DNA of 64,000 bases from Euphorbia lathyris (GCF_963576675.1 NC_088911.1:74057256-74121255); one strand, 5' to 3'. Counted from the first letter of the stretch, positions 33,365-46,107 are shown. The notes: generated from the letters alone by a model not told the origin. Numbers and translations: made by a program.

Positions 33365-36355
33365 ATTACCGCTTTGTTTGAATCTGATGATGTACTCACC
33401 AATACTATCAATGAAATGAATTCTGATTTTGCTTACTTGCTTAATGTTGATTCTGATCATTCCATGCATTCTCATTCGTATAACATGCCTACATTTGAAA
33501 TCAATGCAATAGAAATGTCAACTTTAAATCTTGGCATGGATGAAAATCCTAAACTTATACAAATTGCTCAAGAATTAACTATTGAAGAGAGGAAGGAATT
33601 TGAGAGAATAATTTAAAAAAATACGAAATAGTGTTTGCTTGGACGTACGAAGACATGCCTCAAACCGATAAATCAATCGTAACTCACCGTATTCCAACAT
33701 ACCCCGAGGCTAAGCCCGTGAAACAGAAACTCCGACGCATGAGGCCGGAATGGGAAGATAAGATCAGAGAGGAAGTGAAGAAACAGTTAGAAGCAGGGTT
33801 CATCGAAGTAATCGACTATCCCCCTTGGGTTGCAAATGTAGTACCAATCGCGAAGAAAGACGGTAAAGTGAGAATGTGCGTCGATTATAGAGATCTCAAC
33901 AAGGCTTGCCCCAAAGATGAATTCGCATTGCCTCACATCGACGTATTAATCGACAGTGCTGCATCGAGCATCTTGCACACAAATGTTGACGACTTCATGG
34001 GCTACATGCAGGTTCAAATGGCAGAAAAGCACAAGGCAAAGACCTCGTTCACAACTGAGTGGGGAACATACTGCTATAGGGTAATGTCGTTTGGTTTGAA
34101 AAATGCCGGGGCAACTTATCAACGGATGGCTACGGCACTGTTCCATGATATGATACACAAGGAGGTGGAAGTTTATGTGGACGACATGATGGTCAAGTCG
34201 GAGACGAGAGAGGGGCATTTCGTTGCACTCGAGAAGTTTTTGGCCCGAATTGCAGAATTCAAGCTGAGGTTGAACCCGAAGAAGTGCTTCTTTGGTGTTT
34301 CATCGGGGAAAATCTCAGGCTATGTGATCAGTAACAAGGGGATCGAGGTGGATCCCGACAAGGTAAAGGCCATACAGGAAATGCCGGCACCGAAGAATGA
34401 GAGAGAAGTGAGAGGATTTCTAGGGCAGGTTCAGTATATCATTCGGTTCATAGCACGACTCACCATAATCTGCGAGCCAATCTTTAAACTGCTGCGGAAA
34501 GATCAACCGACGGTTTGGAACGACAAATGTCAGCAAGCCTTGGAGAGCATCTGGACCTATTTGATTAATCCGCCAGTTTTGAGACCACCCAAACTCAGAA
34601 AACCACTTCTCCTATATGTAGCGATCGAGGAGCGATCCATTGGAGCAATGTTGGTCCAGGAAGGGGACACTAGTGTAGAGCATGCAGTGTATTATCTGAG
34701 TAAGAAGTTCCTGGAATACGAGCTTAAGTATAATATGATCGAAAAGATGTGCGTGGTAGTAGTATGGCTAACGAAGAAGCTGCGGCGCTATTTTCAGTCT
34801 TACAAAGTGATCATTATTTCCCGGATGGATCCCGTGAAGTATCTGTACCGAACTCCATCCTTAATCGGGAAGCTGGCCCGATGGTTGTTGCTCTTGTCAG
34901 AATTCGACATCGAATATGTGACGAAGAAGGTTATTAAGGGGAGAGCCGTAGCGGAATTTCTGGCTAATCAGCCCCTAAGGGTGGAAGAAGAGGAGATAAA
35001 CTATGGTTTTCCCGACGAGCACCTGAACGCAACAGAAGTTATATCGTGGAAAATGTTATTTGACGGAGCGGTTAACTCGAATGGAGCCGGGGTAGGAATG
35101 TTACTTATCTCACCGGAAGGGGAAAGGATCCCAATGACAAAGAAGTTATCGTTCCCTCTCACTAATAATATGGCCGAGTAGGAAGCGTGCATCTACGGGT
35201 TAGAGTCGCTAGCAGCGCTAGGAGCGTCGTATGTTGAAATCTGGGGCTACTCAAAGCTGATTATCGAGCAAGCACAGGGAATTTGGGAAGTAAGGGAAGA
35301 AAGGTTACACCCGTACCTAGACCATCTAGGGGGGTTGGCACAGAGGTTCAGTGAGTGCCGCTTTTATCATATTCCTCGAGCACAGAACTAAGCGGCAGAT
35401 GCTTTGGCCACGTTGGTGTCGGTATGGGATAATCCACAGAATATTGCCTCAAAGCCTCTGGCATTGAGGAGGTCTCACAAACCGTGCTCCGAAGATGTAA
35501 TGTTGTTAGGAGTGGATGGAAAGCCTTGGTATTTCGACATCGTGAACTTCACGAAAAGTTGAACTTATCCGACAGAATTAGAGCTTAAGGATCAGGCCAT
35601 GATCAGAAGGTTAGCCCAGCAGTTCGTCATCCACAACGATTTGCTTTACAAAAGGCACGCCGATGGTTTACAATTGAGATGTTTAGACGAGGGAGAAGGC
35701 CGTGAAGCAATGGAGTCAGTGCACTCGGGAATTTGTGGAGCCCACAAGGGAGGAGCAGTGCTAGCAAAGAAAATCATAAGGCAAGGCTTCTATTGGCTCT
35801 CTATGGAAAGAGATTGCAATGAATATGCGAAGAAATGCCACGATTGTCAAATCCATGGCGATTATAATCACCTGCCAGCTATGGAACTGCACGTGTTGGC
35901 ACCCGTTTGGCCGTTTGAAGCTTGGGGCATTGATATCATCGGTGAGGTGAGGCCTAATGGACACAAGTTCATCGCAGTTGCCATTGATTACTTCACCAAG
36001 TGGGTAGAGGCAGAATCGTTTAGTAAGCTGGGATCGAAGCAGATGAGGAAGTTTATTGAAAAGCATCTAACCACCAGGTTTGGGGTGCCTCACCACATGA
36101 TCACGGATAATGGGATCCAGTTTCAAGGGGAAGTGAAAAGTCTCTTCCAAGAGTACGGTATTGAGCATCATAGATCGTCTCCATATCGCCCACAAGCTAA
36201 CGGGGCAGTAGAAGCGGCCAATAAGAACCTTAAGAGGATTCTCGTAAAGACAGTAGCATCGCATCGGAATTGGCACGAGCAGCTTCCGCTCGCTTTATGG
36301 GCTTATCGCACGATGGTTAGAACATCAACTGGGGCAACGCCGTTCTCCTTAGTGT
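33365..36355 (+). pseudogene. pol: Tat-element pol: RT, RNase H, second RNase H, integrase N-terminal two-thirds
   Basis: 33365-33613 continues the protease frame after the TAG and ends at a TAA/frameshift near 33614. From about 33618 a second frame holds RT (VRMCVDYRDLNKACPKDEF, YRVMSFGLKNAGATYQRM, YVDDMMV), RNase H (YYLSKKFLEYELKYN), a tether, a second RNase H of the Tat type (LFDGAVNSNGAGVGMLL, then HIPRAQN-stop-AADALATL) and integrase (zinc motif ending CHDCQIH, DIIGEV, DNGIQFQG, VEAANKNLKRIL). In-frame stops: TAG 35179-35181, TAA 35389-35391, TGA 35560-35562. All three recur in the duplicate at 46108-47401. Integrase is cut at 36355 by the Sirevirus and resumes at 48726. Confidence 0.92.
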
Positions 36356-37706
36356 TGTTGGTCCCTTGTAAGGTTGCAAATATAGTTCCAAGGGGGGGTT
36401 AGGAACTATTTTACCTTTTTAAAATGATTAGGGCAGATTTCTTTCCTTTGAGAAAAGATTATGTAACAGCGGCACTTAGCAATCAGCAAGACACTGGCTT
36501 AGTCAACTAGTGACTAGGTCAGCTTCGTTGCTTAGGTCAGGAAATAGCACTTAGAGTCTATTCCTGAACTAACTCGTTGGTAGCGGACAACTCAGCTTGA
36601 CCTCTTTTACTTGGTCAGTTTTAGTTTGTTTTAAGCAAGCAATATATTAAGGAGTTAAGGGTTAGAAATACTTCACTCAGCGGAGTTATCCAGGTTCGGC
36701 TTCTTCTAAGCCTACGTCCTGTCCCCGGAACACGTTCCGAGATTTCCAATTCACTACTGAGCTCTTTAAAGGTAGAGACTCGAAAACCCTTTACAAGTCA
36801 GAAGCTGAGTATAACAAGAGTACCTTCCTCTATACCTCTACTCACTTCTATTCTAATTCACTAAGTACTAAAACCGAGTACTTAGCTTCTCCTTTCTATT
36901 CCTAGAAATGATTAAGATTTGTCCTAAACAACAATTGCTAGAACACCTTAGATGTTTGAGGATCAATCACTCTAGACTTTTACACAAATGAATAAGCTTG
37001 TAGTGTAAGAATTTGCTTTGCTTTTGATGGAGAACTTTTATACACGTTTGGTCAGCGTAACGGCTTTAGCTCAAAGTTCTCTATTGAATGTGGATTCTGA
37101 ATGCTCTATTTATAGAGAGCTGTGAGAGCTTCTGGTTATTTCGAATTTTGAAATAACCGTTGGAGGGAAACGGCTATAGGTCGTTTTCACTCAGTCTGTC
37201 AGCAGTTCTCTTGGCCAATCAGATTCCAGCATCTTCTGTTCTTCGGTCAGTGTGACAGTATGTTCCTCCATTTTAGGTAACGTCAACCAGACAGCTTGCT
37301 GCGTCTTTTGATCTTTACTAAAAGAGGAAATACTTTGTCTGAAAGCTGTCTTGTGGTCAGCGGCTGTCTTGTACGTTTTGTCGAGACAGCTCAGCAGCTT
37401 CTAGCCGAAGTTGTCTACGTGGATCTTCTGGATCCTTCTTTGCTCAGCCTGCGTTTCATCACTTCAACGGCAGCGTTTTGAAATACGCGGGCTGAGTGAT
37501 CTTGGGCTTGTTTGACTTGGGCCTTGACTTCCATATAGGGCTTGAGCCTTATGATCTTTATGTCTTATAATAAATTATAAACTCAACATTGAACAAACAC
37601 ATTAGTAACAATAAATCAAAGCATTTAAACTTAGTGTGTTGTAGAATATTTAATTTCACTTAATTAATTTTGTCAAATCAAAATCCTGTGGAAAGGTGTT
37701 TCAACA
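36356..37706 (-). repeat. 3' LTR (left) of Sirevirus copy 2
   Basis: 1351 nt; the plus strand reads TGTTGGTCCC...TTTCAACA. It differs from the right LTR by about a dozen substitutions and one 32-nt deletion in the latter (near 48157). The internal polypurine tracts abut it at 37708. Confidence 0.93.
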
Positions 37707-37707
37707 A

Positions 37708-37805
37708 ACTCCCCCATTTTGATGTTGGCAAAACTAATCAGCAAGGAACTCAGCGTTGAGCTCCCCCATGATAGTTGACCTTTTTGATTAAGTGAACTCC
37801 CCCGT
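37708..37805 (-). promoter_or_regulatory. Multiple polypurine tracts
   Basis: Three GGGGGAG boxes on the minus strand: plus-strand ACTCCCCCAT at 37708-37717, CTCCCCCATG at 37761-37770 and ACTCCCCCG near 37796-37804. Repeated polypurine tracts next to the 3' LTR are a described signature of Sireviruses. They prime plus-strand cDNA synthesis. Confidence 0.8.
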
Positions 37806-38211
37806 CAGGGCTGAGCTACTGACTTAGTTTTATTCTAAACATTCTAAGGTTTAATTGAATAAGTCTAAGATCAGTTTTCAGGTATAGATCAGCTTATGGG
37901 ACATATTCTATTTTACTCAGTATTCAGCGGAAGTAATGTATAGTGACAGAGCGCTGAGTAATTTATTTGTTCAATGGTTTAGTTTAGACAGGTTCAATCA
38001 TTAATTTTTACGCAGCATGCATTTAATAGGTATTCTACTCATTTACTGAGTTTAATTTGTACTTAGAAGATGCATTCATAATACTTAGCATGGTAGGATA
38101 AGTAACACAAGTTGGATTGATAATGCAAGTATTATATTAGATAACATAGAATAGTCAGCATACATAAGAAGAAGGAAATAACTAAGTATAGACTATGTTT
38201 AAATGAGCTAT

Positions 38212-40998
38212 CTATTTCTTCTTCTTTTGCTGACTGCCTTCAGCTTGAGTTCTTCGCTGATCTTTCTTCTCCCCCGTTTTGCCAGCACCAGGTGGAGGCA
38301 ACTTGAAGGAGTCCAAAAGAACAGCTCTGGATAGCTCAGCAGAGAAGGTCTTCAAGCGATCAGCACTTTCGTCTAACCCATCAAAAATAGGAGCACCGTT
38401 GCTTAGGACCTCAGGACTAATACGGATGTCAGCAGCACTGAGCATACTGAGTACATAGGCTTGTCCTTTTCCCAGCCATGTAATTGTGTCTGTCAGCGCA
38501 GCAAAAGAGTTATGGAAAGTTTTGAGAAGTGAAGTGTCGTAGTGCTCGCGCTGAAGATTCGTATGTCTGACATGGTCAAAAAAATTCTGGGACGTGGTCA
38601 GTAGCGCATCCTGTTTGAGCTGAGCGGTGTCCATTTCCTCTTTGTGAAGGTTGAGTAGACGAACTGCTTCACTTAGTTGCTCCATTGAGCATTGAGATGT
38701 GTTTGCAAGCTGAGCATTTGTCTTGTTCTGTTCAGTGTGAAGCTGAGCAAACAACATCTTTAACTCAGAAGACGTGGCGAGATTGGGATTCACAGCTGAC
38801 AGGTTCTGGATCTGGGTAGATAGAGTAGTGAGGCATTGAACAGTGGTCAGCTGGATCTCAGCCAGTTTAGCTATCGAATCCTGCCTAGCATGCTGTGCTT
38901 GCGAAGATAGGAGAAGACTTAGCAGATCTTTAAGTTCCTTAACTTCATTGAGAAGTTGAGTTACTTGAGAAGGCTGAGTAGACTCAATTGGAGAAATGGC
39001 AGAAGCAGGAGGAGTTGAGTGTTGAATGTCTCGAATCAGGGCCTGCACTGAGTCAATGATTCTTTGACTGGACTCAGTGACATTTGTTGTGGCCAGAGAG
39101 ATATCAATTTGACCAGGTAAAGAAGAGGTTGCTGGGTCAGGGACTGGAGTTAGTGTTGGGTTCTGCTCAAGTGTTTGTTGTCCAGATATTTGGTGAGCAG
39201 GGTCAGCTTCAGTGGAATGGTCAGGTTGGATAGGTTCAGAGCTGACGGGTGCTATGTTTTCTTCTTGAGTTTGCTCGGTGTGGATTGTTGGATTTACAGG
39301 GTTAGGTTGTTCAGCATGTTCCTGTGTAGAAACAGAGGCTTGTTTTTCTAAGGCCTGGGAAGGCTGAGGAGTTGGTGCAGAAGGAACTGGCTTCCTAAAG
39401 AAGGTCATCTTTACCTTGGAAGGATCATTTACCGGTGCGCTGACTGGTTGGTCTAAGATGCTGGCCTTTACCAGTCTTCTTCTTCTGGGCTTTTGTACAT
39501 GGGGAAGATCAGCTTGATTCTCATCAACTTGAGATGGAGAGCCTTGTATGTTCTGATCGGCAGGTTGCTGGTCAGTTTGTTCTTGATGTTGTTCAACTCC
39601 ATCGACTGACTCAGTAGTAGCTTGATCAGCTTGAGCATTTTCACTGGCTGTCCTTTCAGAGTCAGCTTCCTCCGCTTGCTCCTGTGCATTCCCTTCATCC
39701 TCAGTATCATCGTTTTCAAGCTCTTCCTCGAGCTGAGCGACAAAGTGTTCGTCCAGGTCTACCTCATCCTCTTGTTGCTCAGTTTCTTCAGCATGATGCT
39801 GAGCATAGTGTGAATCCGAAGTGACTACAAAGTCAAGTGGAAGGGCGTTGATGGGTGAAAGAGTAGAAGTTTTCTGCTTCTTCTGAGGAGGATCAGTTGT
39901 ATCCTCAGGTGCAGGCTCATCTTGCCGGCAGTGCTATTCAGCTGACTGAGTTTTGTCTTAGTGTGACTCAGCAACTGATTTGGTCTTTTTGGACTTTGGC
40001 TCAGCTTCTTTAGATGGAGTACCAGTAGGCTTCCTTTTTCGAGTCGCTGGAGCTTTTGTCCGTTTTCCTTTTGCTGGGATGATTACCTCAGCAGGTAGCA
40101 CTTCCTCAGCTTGCCCTTCTGGCTGCTCAATAAATTTCCCTTTCTTCAATGGTTGGTTGAATTTTAGGGCACGTAGTGCTGCTGCTGTGATCTCAGATCC
40201 GTTCATCCAGGTTTCTCCTTGTAGGTCAACCTGGTGGTCAACTAGGATTTTGGTAATTAGGGAGCCTAGCCTTAGATTGTTTGTGCTGCGCAGGAATCCA
40301 CCTATTAGAAACACTGGCATGTTGATCGGTTTGTAGGTCAGCATGTGCCATATAAAGCACATCTCGAAGTGAGACGCTGAGCTGGTGCAGTGGATCTTCT
40401 GGTAGATCAGTTGAACCAGCAGGAAGTGGGCCATCTTCTGATGCTGACCCATGGATGAACTGGATACTTCTCCAATGTACCCAGCAGGCTTACAGAAGGT
40501 TTCATCATAGTAGATGTCCTCTTGGTCACCAGTTTTTCTTAACTCAGCACCTTCAGTTTTGAGACTGAGTAGGGATCCCAAGTACGTTGGGTTGATGAAG
40601 ATGGTTTTTCCTCTGACTTCGGTGACTAAGTAGTCATGGTCTTTTATGTCAGCTTTGAGGTTATGGTAGAATTCCATAACCAAGTCAGGGTAGGTGGGAA
40701 AACGCAGGGAGAATAGCTCGGTCCAGCCGTTGTTCTTTATCCAATCACAAAACGGTTGTTCTGAGTCGATGAAGGTCTGAGAAACCCATCGTGAAGGTTC
40801 TACTTTCCATTCTCGTACATTCTCGAATACGCAAATGTACTGCCTAGGTTTAGCTGGTTTTCCCTGAGGTTGAGTGGCTTGTTCTTTACCAACAGCTTTG
40901 GATGGTGAAGGCTGAGTTGATGGATTACTGTCAGATGGTTCATCGGTGGTGTTCTTGGAACGACCGGCACCGGAGACGTTGAAAGAGGGTTTTGTCAT
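38212..40998 (-). pseudogene. Sirevirus downstream (env-position) ORF with plant-transposon-protein domain, two in-frame stops
   Basis: One frame runs from ATG 40998 to the stop before 38212, 928 codons, broken only by TAA (39958-39960) and TAG (about 39934-39936). Residues ~50-300 carry a domain also seen in the Athila 3' ORFs: a tryptophan followed by (L/M)RFP.Y.DL..EFY, then IFINPTYLGSLL, KPINMPVFLI, RLGSLITKIL. Then come a basic segment (GKRTKAPATRKRK), a glutamate/glutamine-rich middle and a helical C-terminus (TITWLGKGQAYVLSMLSAA) ending in lysines. No signal peptide or clear membrane span is visible, so an envelope function is not supported. It has its own TATA box upstream. Function unknown. 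Confidence 0.85.
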
Positions 40999-41477
40999 CT
41001 TGGGAGGTTCTGAAGTTCGTAAGTGCTTAAGGAAATTTTGAAGCTTTCTATAGTTCAGTACGCGTAGAGAGAAAGTAGTGGGGAAATACCCACTATTTAT
41101 AGATTTTTTTTTTTAAATTTAGGTTTCCGTTTGAATTTAGGTCGATTTTGCCCTTGGGTTGTCCAATCGGCAGAAACCCTGACATTTATGACACTTTAAG
41201 ACGTATTCGGCGCATGCGCAGTACAGGTGTCATTACGCGTGTGGTGGAATTAAATGCTAATAATTACTTTTACTCAGCGTGTGTTGTTATAAACGTTTCA
41301 TTTTCTGAGTAGTCAGTTTTGTTCAACGGATAGTTATAGAGATTAGTTACTCGGCATGAGATAACTCACTCAGTGTGCATTTATTTCTGGGCATGTGATT
41401 TTGAATGAAAATCTTTAGGCACTCAGCATGGTATCACTCATTCAGCATGCATCATATCACATTTTTACTTAGAAATT
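40999..41477 (-). other. Spacer between Sirevirus pol and the downstream ORF
   Basis: Non-coding, about 480 nt, containing the TATA box just described. Upstream of it (41180-41470) repeated words such as CTGAGTA, ACTCAGC and CACTCAGCATG occur irregularly. No splice signal was chosen. Confidence 0.6.
41093..41102 (-). promoter_or_regulatory. TATA box ahead of the Sirevirus downstream ORF
   Basis: The minus strand reads CTATAAATAG, about 95 nt before the ATG at 40998, following an A-rich run. The next ~65 nt contain CTCTCTACGCG, a plausible short leader. Spacing and sequence are those of an ordinary plant promoter, suggesting separate transcription of the downstream ORF. Confidence 0.55.
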
Positions 41478-44400
41478 TTAAGACAGTGGATTAAACATAC
41501 CAATGGCTTCTCTCAGTATGCTGAATTGCTCTCGTGCTAGAGGCTTTGTAAAGATATCAGCAAGCTGCTCATCTGTTGGCACATAAGTCAGCTTAATTTC
41601 TTTCTTGAGTACATGATCTCTGATGAAGTGATGTCTTATGCTGACATGCTTCATCCTGCTGTACTGAATTGGGTTCTTTGAGAGGTCAATTGCACTTTTG
41701 TTGTCGCATTTGACTTCAATTGTCTTTGTTTGAACACCATAATCTTCAAGCTGTTGTTTAATCCATAGGACTTGAGCAACACAGCTTCCAGGAGCAATGT
41801 ACTCAGCTTCAGTTGTGGACAGGGCTACTGACGCCTGCTTCTTGCTGAACCAAGATACAAGACAGCTTCCTAGGAAATGGCATCCTCCAGAGGTGCTTTT
41901 TCTTTCGAGCTTGTCCCGTCCATAGTCAGCGTCAGTGTATCCAATGAGTGTAAAGTCATGAGTATTTGGATACCACAAACCTGCATTTAATGAGCTTTGC
42001 AAATATCTAAGGATCCTTTTTACAGCTATGTAATGGGATTCCTTAGGGTTAGCCTGATATCTAGCACAATAACATACTGAGAACTGAATGTCCGGCCTAC
42101 TTGCTGTTAAGTAAAGTAAAGAGCCAATCATACCTCGGTACAACTTGCTGTCTACTGACTTACCATTCTCATCAGCACAGAGGACAGTGTCAGTGCCCAT
42201 AGGAGTGGATATTGGCTTACAATGTTCTAGTTCATATTTCTTCAATATCTCCTTGGCATATTTAGCTTGACTGATGAATATGCCATTCTTTCCTTGTTTA
42301 ATTTGAAGTCCAAGGAAGAAGTTGAGTTCTCCCATCATTGACATTTCGAATTCAGTCTGCATTTGCTTGCTAAATTCATTGCACATAGATTCATTAGTAG
42401 CACCAAATATGATGTTATCTACATATATTTGTGCCAGCAGGGTATCTTTACCCTTTCTCTTAATGAATAAGGTTGTATCAGCTTGACCTCTGACATAATT
42501 TCTAGTCAGTAAGAAGTTGGTCAGCCTCTCATACCAAGCACGTGGTGCTTGCTTGAGACCATACAGAGCCTTTTTGAGTTTGTAAACGTGGTTTGGGAAC
42601 TTAGAATCCTCAAACCCTGGAGGCTGATTGACATAGACCTCCTCGTTTATTACTCCATTAAGAAATGCACTTTTAACATCCATTTGAAACAGTTTAAAAT
42701 TCATATAAGATGCATATGCACATAAAATCCTAATTGCTTCTAGCCTTGCCACTGGGGCAAAGGTCTCACCGTAGTCAATACCTTCTTGCTGACTGTAGCC
42801 CTGAGCTACAAGTCTTGCCTTGTTTCTGACTACGTTTCCTTGTTCATCCAGCTTGTTCCTGAAGACCCATCTCGTTCCAATGGTCTTTTGGCTCCTTGGA
42901 TGTGGCACTAGCTCCCATACATTATTCCTCCTGAATTGGTTGAGTTCCTCTTGCATGGCATTCATCCAGAATTCGTCATGCTCAGCTTCGGCAAAGTTCT
43001 TCAGCTCCTGAACTGAGACGAAAGCTACATTGCCGAGATACTTCCTTAGTTGATTCCTTATCATCAGCGTATTTCCAGCTGAGTCAAGAATTGCATTTTC
43101 TGAATGCCCTCTTGGGACTCTTATCTCCTTGGGTAGATTCGTGTCTTGTTCTATTTGTGTTTCAACATTCTCTGCAGAAGTAGATGGGTTAGTGAAAGTA
43201 ATTTTAGGTTCACTCTTACTCTTGGTCAGCCGTTTTGTGAAGGACTCAGTAGCTGGTTCTTGATCAGCAGGTGCTGAGTTTGGTTCATCTTCTATCAACG
43301 GCTGGTATCTTCCTGCAGGGTCAGTTTCATCGAATTGCACATGTATAGATTCTTCTAATACTTGAGTTCTCTTATTAAAAACTCTGTATGCTTTGCTGTT
43401 TGTTGAGTAGCCTAGAAAGATAGCCTCATCAGCTTTTGAATCAAATTTGGCTAAGCTATCTTTGGTATTTAAAATAAAACATCTACAGCCAAAGGCACGA
43501 AAGTATCCAATGTTGGGCTTTCGTCCTTTCCAAAGTTCATAGGGGGTTTTCTTAAGTATAGGTCTAACTAGAGCCCTATTCAGAATATAGCATGCTGTGT
43601 TAACAGCTTCTCCCCAAAAATACTTTGGAAGCCTATGCTCATCCAGCATTGTCCTGGCAATCTCAACCAGAGTTCTGTTCTTCCTTTCAACAACCCCATT
43701 TTGCTGAGGCGTTCTAGGAGCAGAGAAGTTGTGGTCAATGCCGCTGGCTTCACAAAATTCAACAAACTTTTGGTTTTTGAATTCTCCACCGTTATCACTA
43801 CGGATATGAGCTAATTTTAGGTCTTTCTCATTTTCAATTTTTCTAACCAAGTTTGAAAATGTCTCAAAGGTCTCATCCTTGCTGGTCAGCAAGATAACCC
43901 ACGTATACCGAGAGAAGTCATCTACAATGACCAAGGAAAATCTTCTTCCACCCAGACTCAGCGGCTGGACTGGACCAAAGAGATCCAAGTGTAGTAACTC
44001 TAACGGACGTTTAGTTGAGACGATGTTTTTACTATGAAAAGATTGTTTGGTTTGTTTTCCAGCTTGGCAAGCATGGCATAGTTGATCTTTTTGAAATTTA
44101 AGTTCAGGCAGTCCCTCAACCAATTGCTTTCTTGCTAATTTGGCCAGGAGGTCCATGCTTACATGACCAAGTCTCCTGTGCCATAGCCAGGAATTTTCTT
44201 CCTTTGTGACTAAGCATACAGTTTTTGAAAACTTCTTTTCTAGGTTCAGCATGAAGACATTGTCTATCCGAGGGGCAGTTAAGATTAACTCATTTGTTTT
44301 TCCCTCATATATTTTACATCCAGTATCATCAAATATAACTTTTCTCCCATTATCACATAGCTGAGTTACGCTGAGTAAGTTATATTTGAGTCCGCTGACT

Positions 44401-44570
44401 AGGGAGACAGATTCAATAGTGGGATTACCTCCAACGGTGCCTAATCCTACTATCTTACCCTTTCTGTTGTCTCCAAAACTTACGCTTCCTCCTCGTTTAC
44501 GTTCAAACGTGATGAATTGAGTTTCATCACCCGTCATATGCCTTGCGCATGCGCTGTCAATATACCACAT
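41478..44570 (-). CDS. pol: Sirevirus pol: protease, integrase, RT, RNase H; open but with a mutated RT active site
   Basis: One 1030-codon frame. Domains from the N-terminus: protease ([15 protein letters not shown], ~2-16), GAG-pre-integrase ([15 protein letters not shown], ~128), integrase (DLFGP, SDNGGEF, ERKNRTL), RT ([53 protein letters not shown]), RNase H ([32 protein letters not shown]). The RT catalytic YVDD reads YVDN (about 42413-42424), so polymerase activity should be lost. An in-frame TAA at 44571-44573 separates it from gag, where copy 1 has a serine codon. The start given is simply the first ATG after that stop; Gag-Pol would normally be one polyprotein. Confidence 0.93.
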   Translation of the reverse strand: MWYIDSACARHMTGDETQFITFERKRGGSVSFGDNRKGKIVGLGTVGGNPTIESVSLVSGLKYNLLSVTQLCDNGRKVIFDDTGCKIYEGKTNELILTAPRIDNVFMLNLEKKFSKTVCLVTKEENSWLWHRRLGHVSMDLLAKLARKQLVEGLPELKFQKDQLCHACQAGKQTKQSFHSKNIVSTKRPLELLHLDLFGPVQPLSLGGRRFSLVIVDDFSRYTWVILLTSKDETFETFSNLVRKIENEKDLKLAHIRSDNGGEFKNQKFVEFCEASGIDHNFSAPRTPQQNGVVERKNRTLVEIARTMLDEHRLPKYFWGEAVNTACYILNRALVRPILKKTPYELWKGRKPNIGYFRAFGCRCFILNTKDSLAKFDSKADEAIFLGYSTNSKAYRVFNKRTQVLEESIHVQFDETDPAGRYQPLIEDEPNSAPADQEPATESFTKRLTKSKSEPKITFTNPSTSAENVETQIEQDTNLPKEIRVPRGHSENAILDSAGNTLMIRNQLRKYLGNVAFVSVQELKNFAEAEHDEFWMNAMQEELNQFRRNNVWELVPHPRSQKTIGTRWVFRNKLDEQGNVVRNKARLVAQGYSQQEGIDYGETFAPVARLEAIRILCAYASYMNFKLFQMDVKSAFLNGVINEEVYVNQPPGFEDSKFPNHVYKLKKALYGLKQAPRAWYERLTNFLLTRNYVRGQADTTLFIKRKGKDTLLAQIYVDNIIFGATNESMCNEFSKQMQTEFEMSMMGELNFFLGLQIKQGKNGIFISQAKYAKEILKKYELEHCKPISTPMGTDTVLCADENGKSVDSKLYRGMIGSLLYLTASRPDIQFSVCYCARYQANPKESHYIAVKRILRYLQSSLNAGLWYPNTHDFTLIGYTDADYGRDKLERKSTSGGCHFLGSCLVSWFSKKQASVALSTTEAEYIAPGSCVAQVLWIKQQLEDYGVQTKTIEVKCDNKSAIDLSKNPIQYSRMKHVSIRHHFIRDHVLKKEIKLTYVPTDEQLADIFTKPLAREQFSILREAIGMFNPLS

Positions 44571-44900
44571 TTTTTACTTCTCGGCACATCTCAGGCTTAC
44601 CTGCATTGTGATCAGTTTCCTTTAGGTACCCAATTCTTTTTGGGTCCTGACTTGTTAGGTTCAACAGGTAAAGCATCACATTTTATTTTGTGGCGACATA
44701 TATTGATAGTATGGCCACTTTTTCCACAGAAGTCACAATTGACTTTCTGTTTAGGATTCTTTACTGACTTGTCAGCACCCCAGCACGCCAGCACACCTTA
44801 GTGGTGTGTCCTAACTTCCCACAAAAGTCACACTGGACTCTTCGCTGGGGATTTCGACTCTGCTGAGTACCTTGGTACTGAGTACCTTGATACTGAGTTC
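44571..44900 (-). pseudogene. gag: Sirevirus copy 2 gag C-terminal zinc knuckles
   Basis: Encodes two CX2CX4HX4C knuckles (CDFCGKLGHTTKVC near 44800-44842 and CDFCGKSGHTINIC near 44700-44741) in frames that are no longer joined to the upstream gag. A T run near 44915-44925 shifts the frame and ends the main gag ORF early. Confidence 0.75.
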
Positions 44901-46096
44901 TTAGAGGAAAATTGTTTTTTTTGGAACCTTTAATTGGTTCTGAATGGTTGTGACATCCTTCCTCAGTTTCTTGGAAACTGACTGGACTTCAGAGACAGAC
45001 TCATGAATGGTTTTCATATTTTCATGTAAAACTGAGTTGTCTTGAAGAAGGTATCTGAGGTCACTCAGTTTGACCTCTTCCACCTCATCACAGCACCGGC
45101 TGAGTGACTTAATCTTCTTGTTACACTTTTTGACAAGTGTATAAAGATCACTCAGGGCGTTACCCATTTCATTTCTGAGTTGAGAGAGTGAGATTACCTC
45201 ATTAGATTGCTTTTCATTATCTGACTCATCAGATTGGTCAGCATGCTCAGAAATACATGGTTCAGCAAGTTCGTCAGCCATGAAACATATCTTTGCTGAC
45301 TCTGTGGCCTCAGCTTCAGTTGATGAAGAATCATCACTGTCACTCCATGTTGCCACCATTGCCTTCTTCCCATTCTTTTTGTCATTCCTCAGAGTTGGGC
45401 AGCTTGACTTGATGTGTCCGGTTTGATGGAACTCAAAACATGTAATGGGCTTTGAGCTATCCTTCTTGAATTTGCTGTCACTTGAGTCAGCCTTATACTT
45501 GTCAAATTTTCTATAAGGCTTTTTGGAGTATTTGTCATTTCTTTTGAACAGCCTCTTCATTTTCCTCGTGAACATAGCCATCTCCTCATCGTCAGTTGAG
45601 CCATCATCAGTTGAGTCAGCTTTCATGACAAGTGATTTTTGCTTCTTGTCTTCGGATTTTTCCTTCACCTCGAAATTCTTCATGGATATCTCATGGGTCA
45701 GCAGTGAGCCTATGAGTTCATCATATTTATAAGTGGTTAAATCCTGAGCTTCTTCAACGGCTGTCTTCTTGGCTTGCCAGTCCTTAGGAAGACTTCTGAG
45801 TATCTTCTTGACTTGTTCTTCCTCAGTGAAGATTTTTCTAAGTCTTTTGAGCTCATTTATGATGTTGGTGAATCTTGCATTCATCTCAGAAATCCCCTCA
45901 TCATTGTTCATTTCGAACAGCTCATACAATCTCATTTGCTGGTTGACCTTGGACTCCTTCACCTTGTTGGTTCCTTCGTAGGTCACCTCCAGCTTCTTCC
46001 AGATCTCCTGTGCTGACTCACAACCTGATATTTTGTTGTACTCTGCAGCATCCAGCGCACAGTGAAGCATATTTATAGCCGAAGCATGATTTTGTA
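44901..46096 (-). pseudogene. gag: Sirevirus copy 2 gag, 5'-truncated and fused to antisense gypsy sequence
   Basis: From 46096 down it matches copy 1 gag from within the N-terminal domain (QNHASAINML) through KKLEVTYEGTNKVKESK to the knuckle. The knuckle reads CFEFHQTGHIKSSC, so the second zinc-binding Cys is replaced by Phe. The open frame continues upstream across the breakpoint into the antisense strand of the gypsy RNase H and has a chance ATG at 46238, giving a chimeric reading frame with ~45 foreign codons. The frame ends at 44901 after a frameshift. Confidence 0.88.
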
Positions 46097-46107
46097 GCAT
46101 ATTTATA
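46097..46107. other. Rearrangement breakpoint with templated filler
   Basis: At the joint between gag and gypsy sequence the 13-mer AGCATATTTATAG (46096-46108) repeats the same 13-mer at 46066-46078. In copy 1 gag the equivalent position continues GTAGCTTCTTGAG instead. A short filler copied from 30 nt away is the usual trace of polymerase-theta-type end joining. Confidence 0.75.

Noticed and set aside
38212..40998. Retroviral-type envelope gene
   Set aside because: It holds the env position but no signal peptide, fusion peptide or membrane anchor is visible, and its N-terminal domain matches plant transposon proteins.
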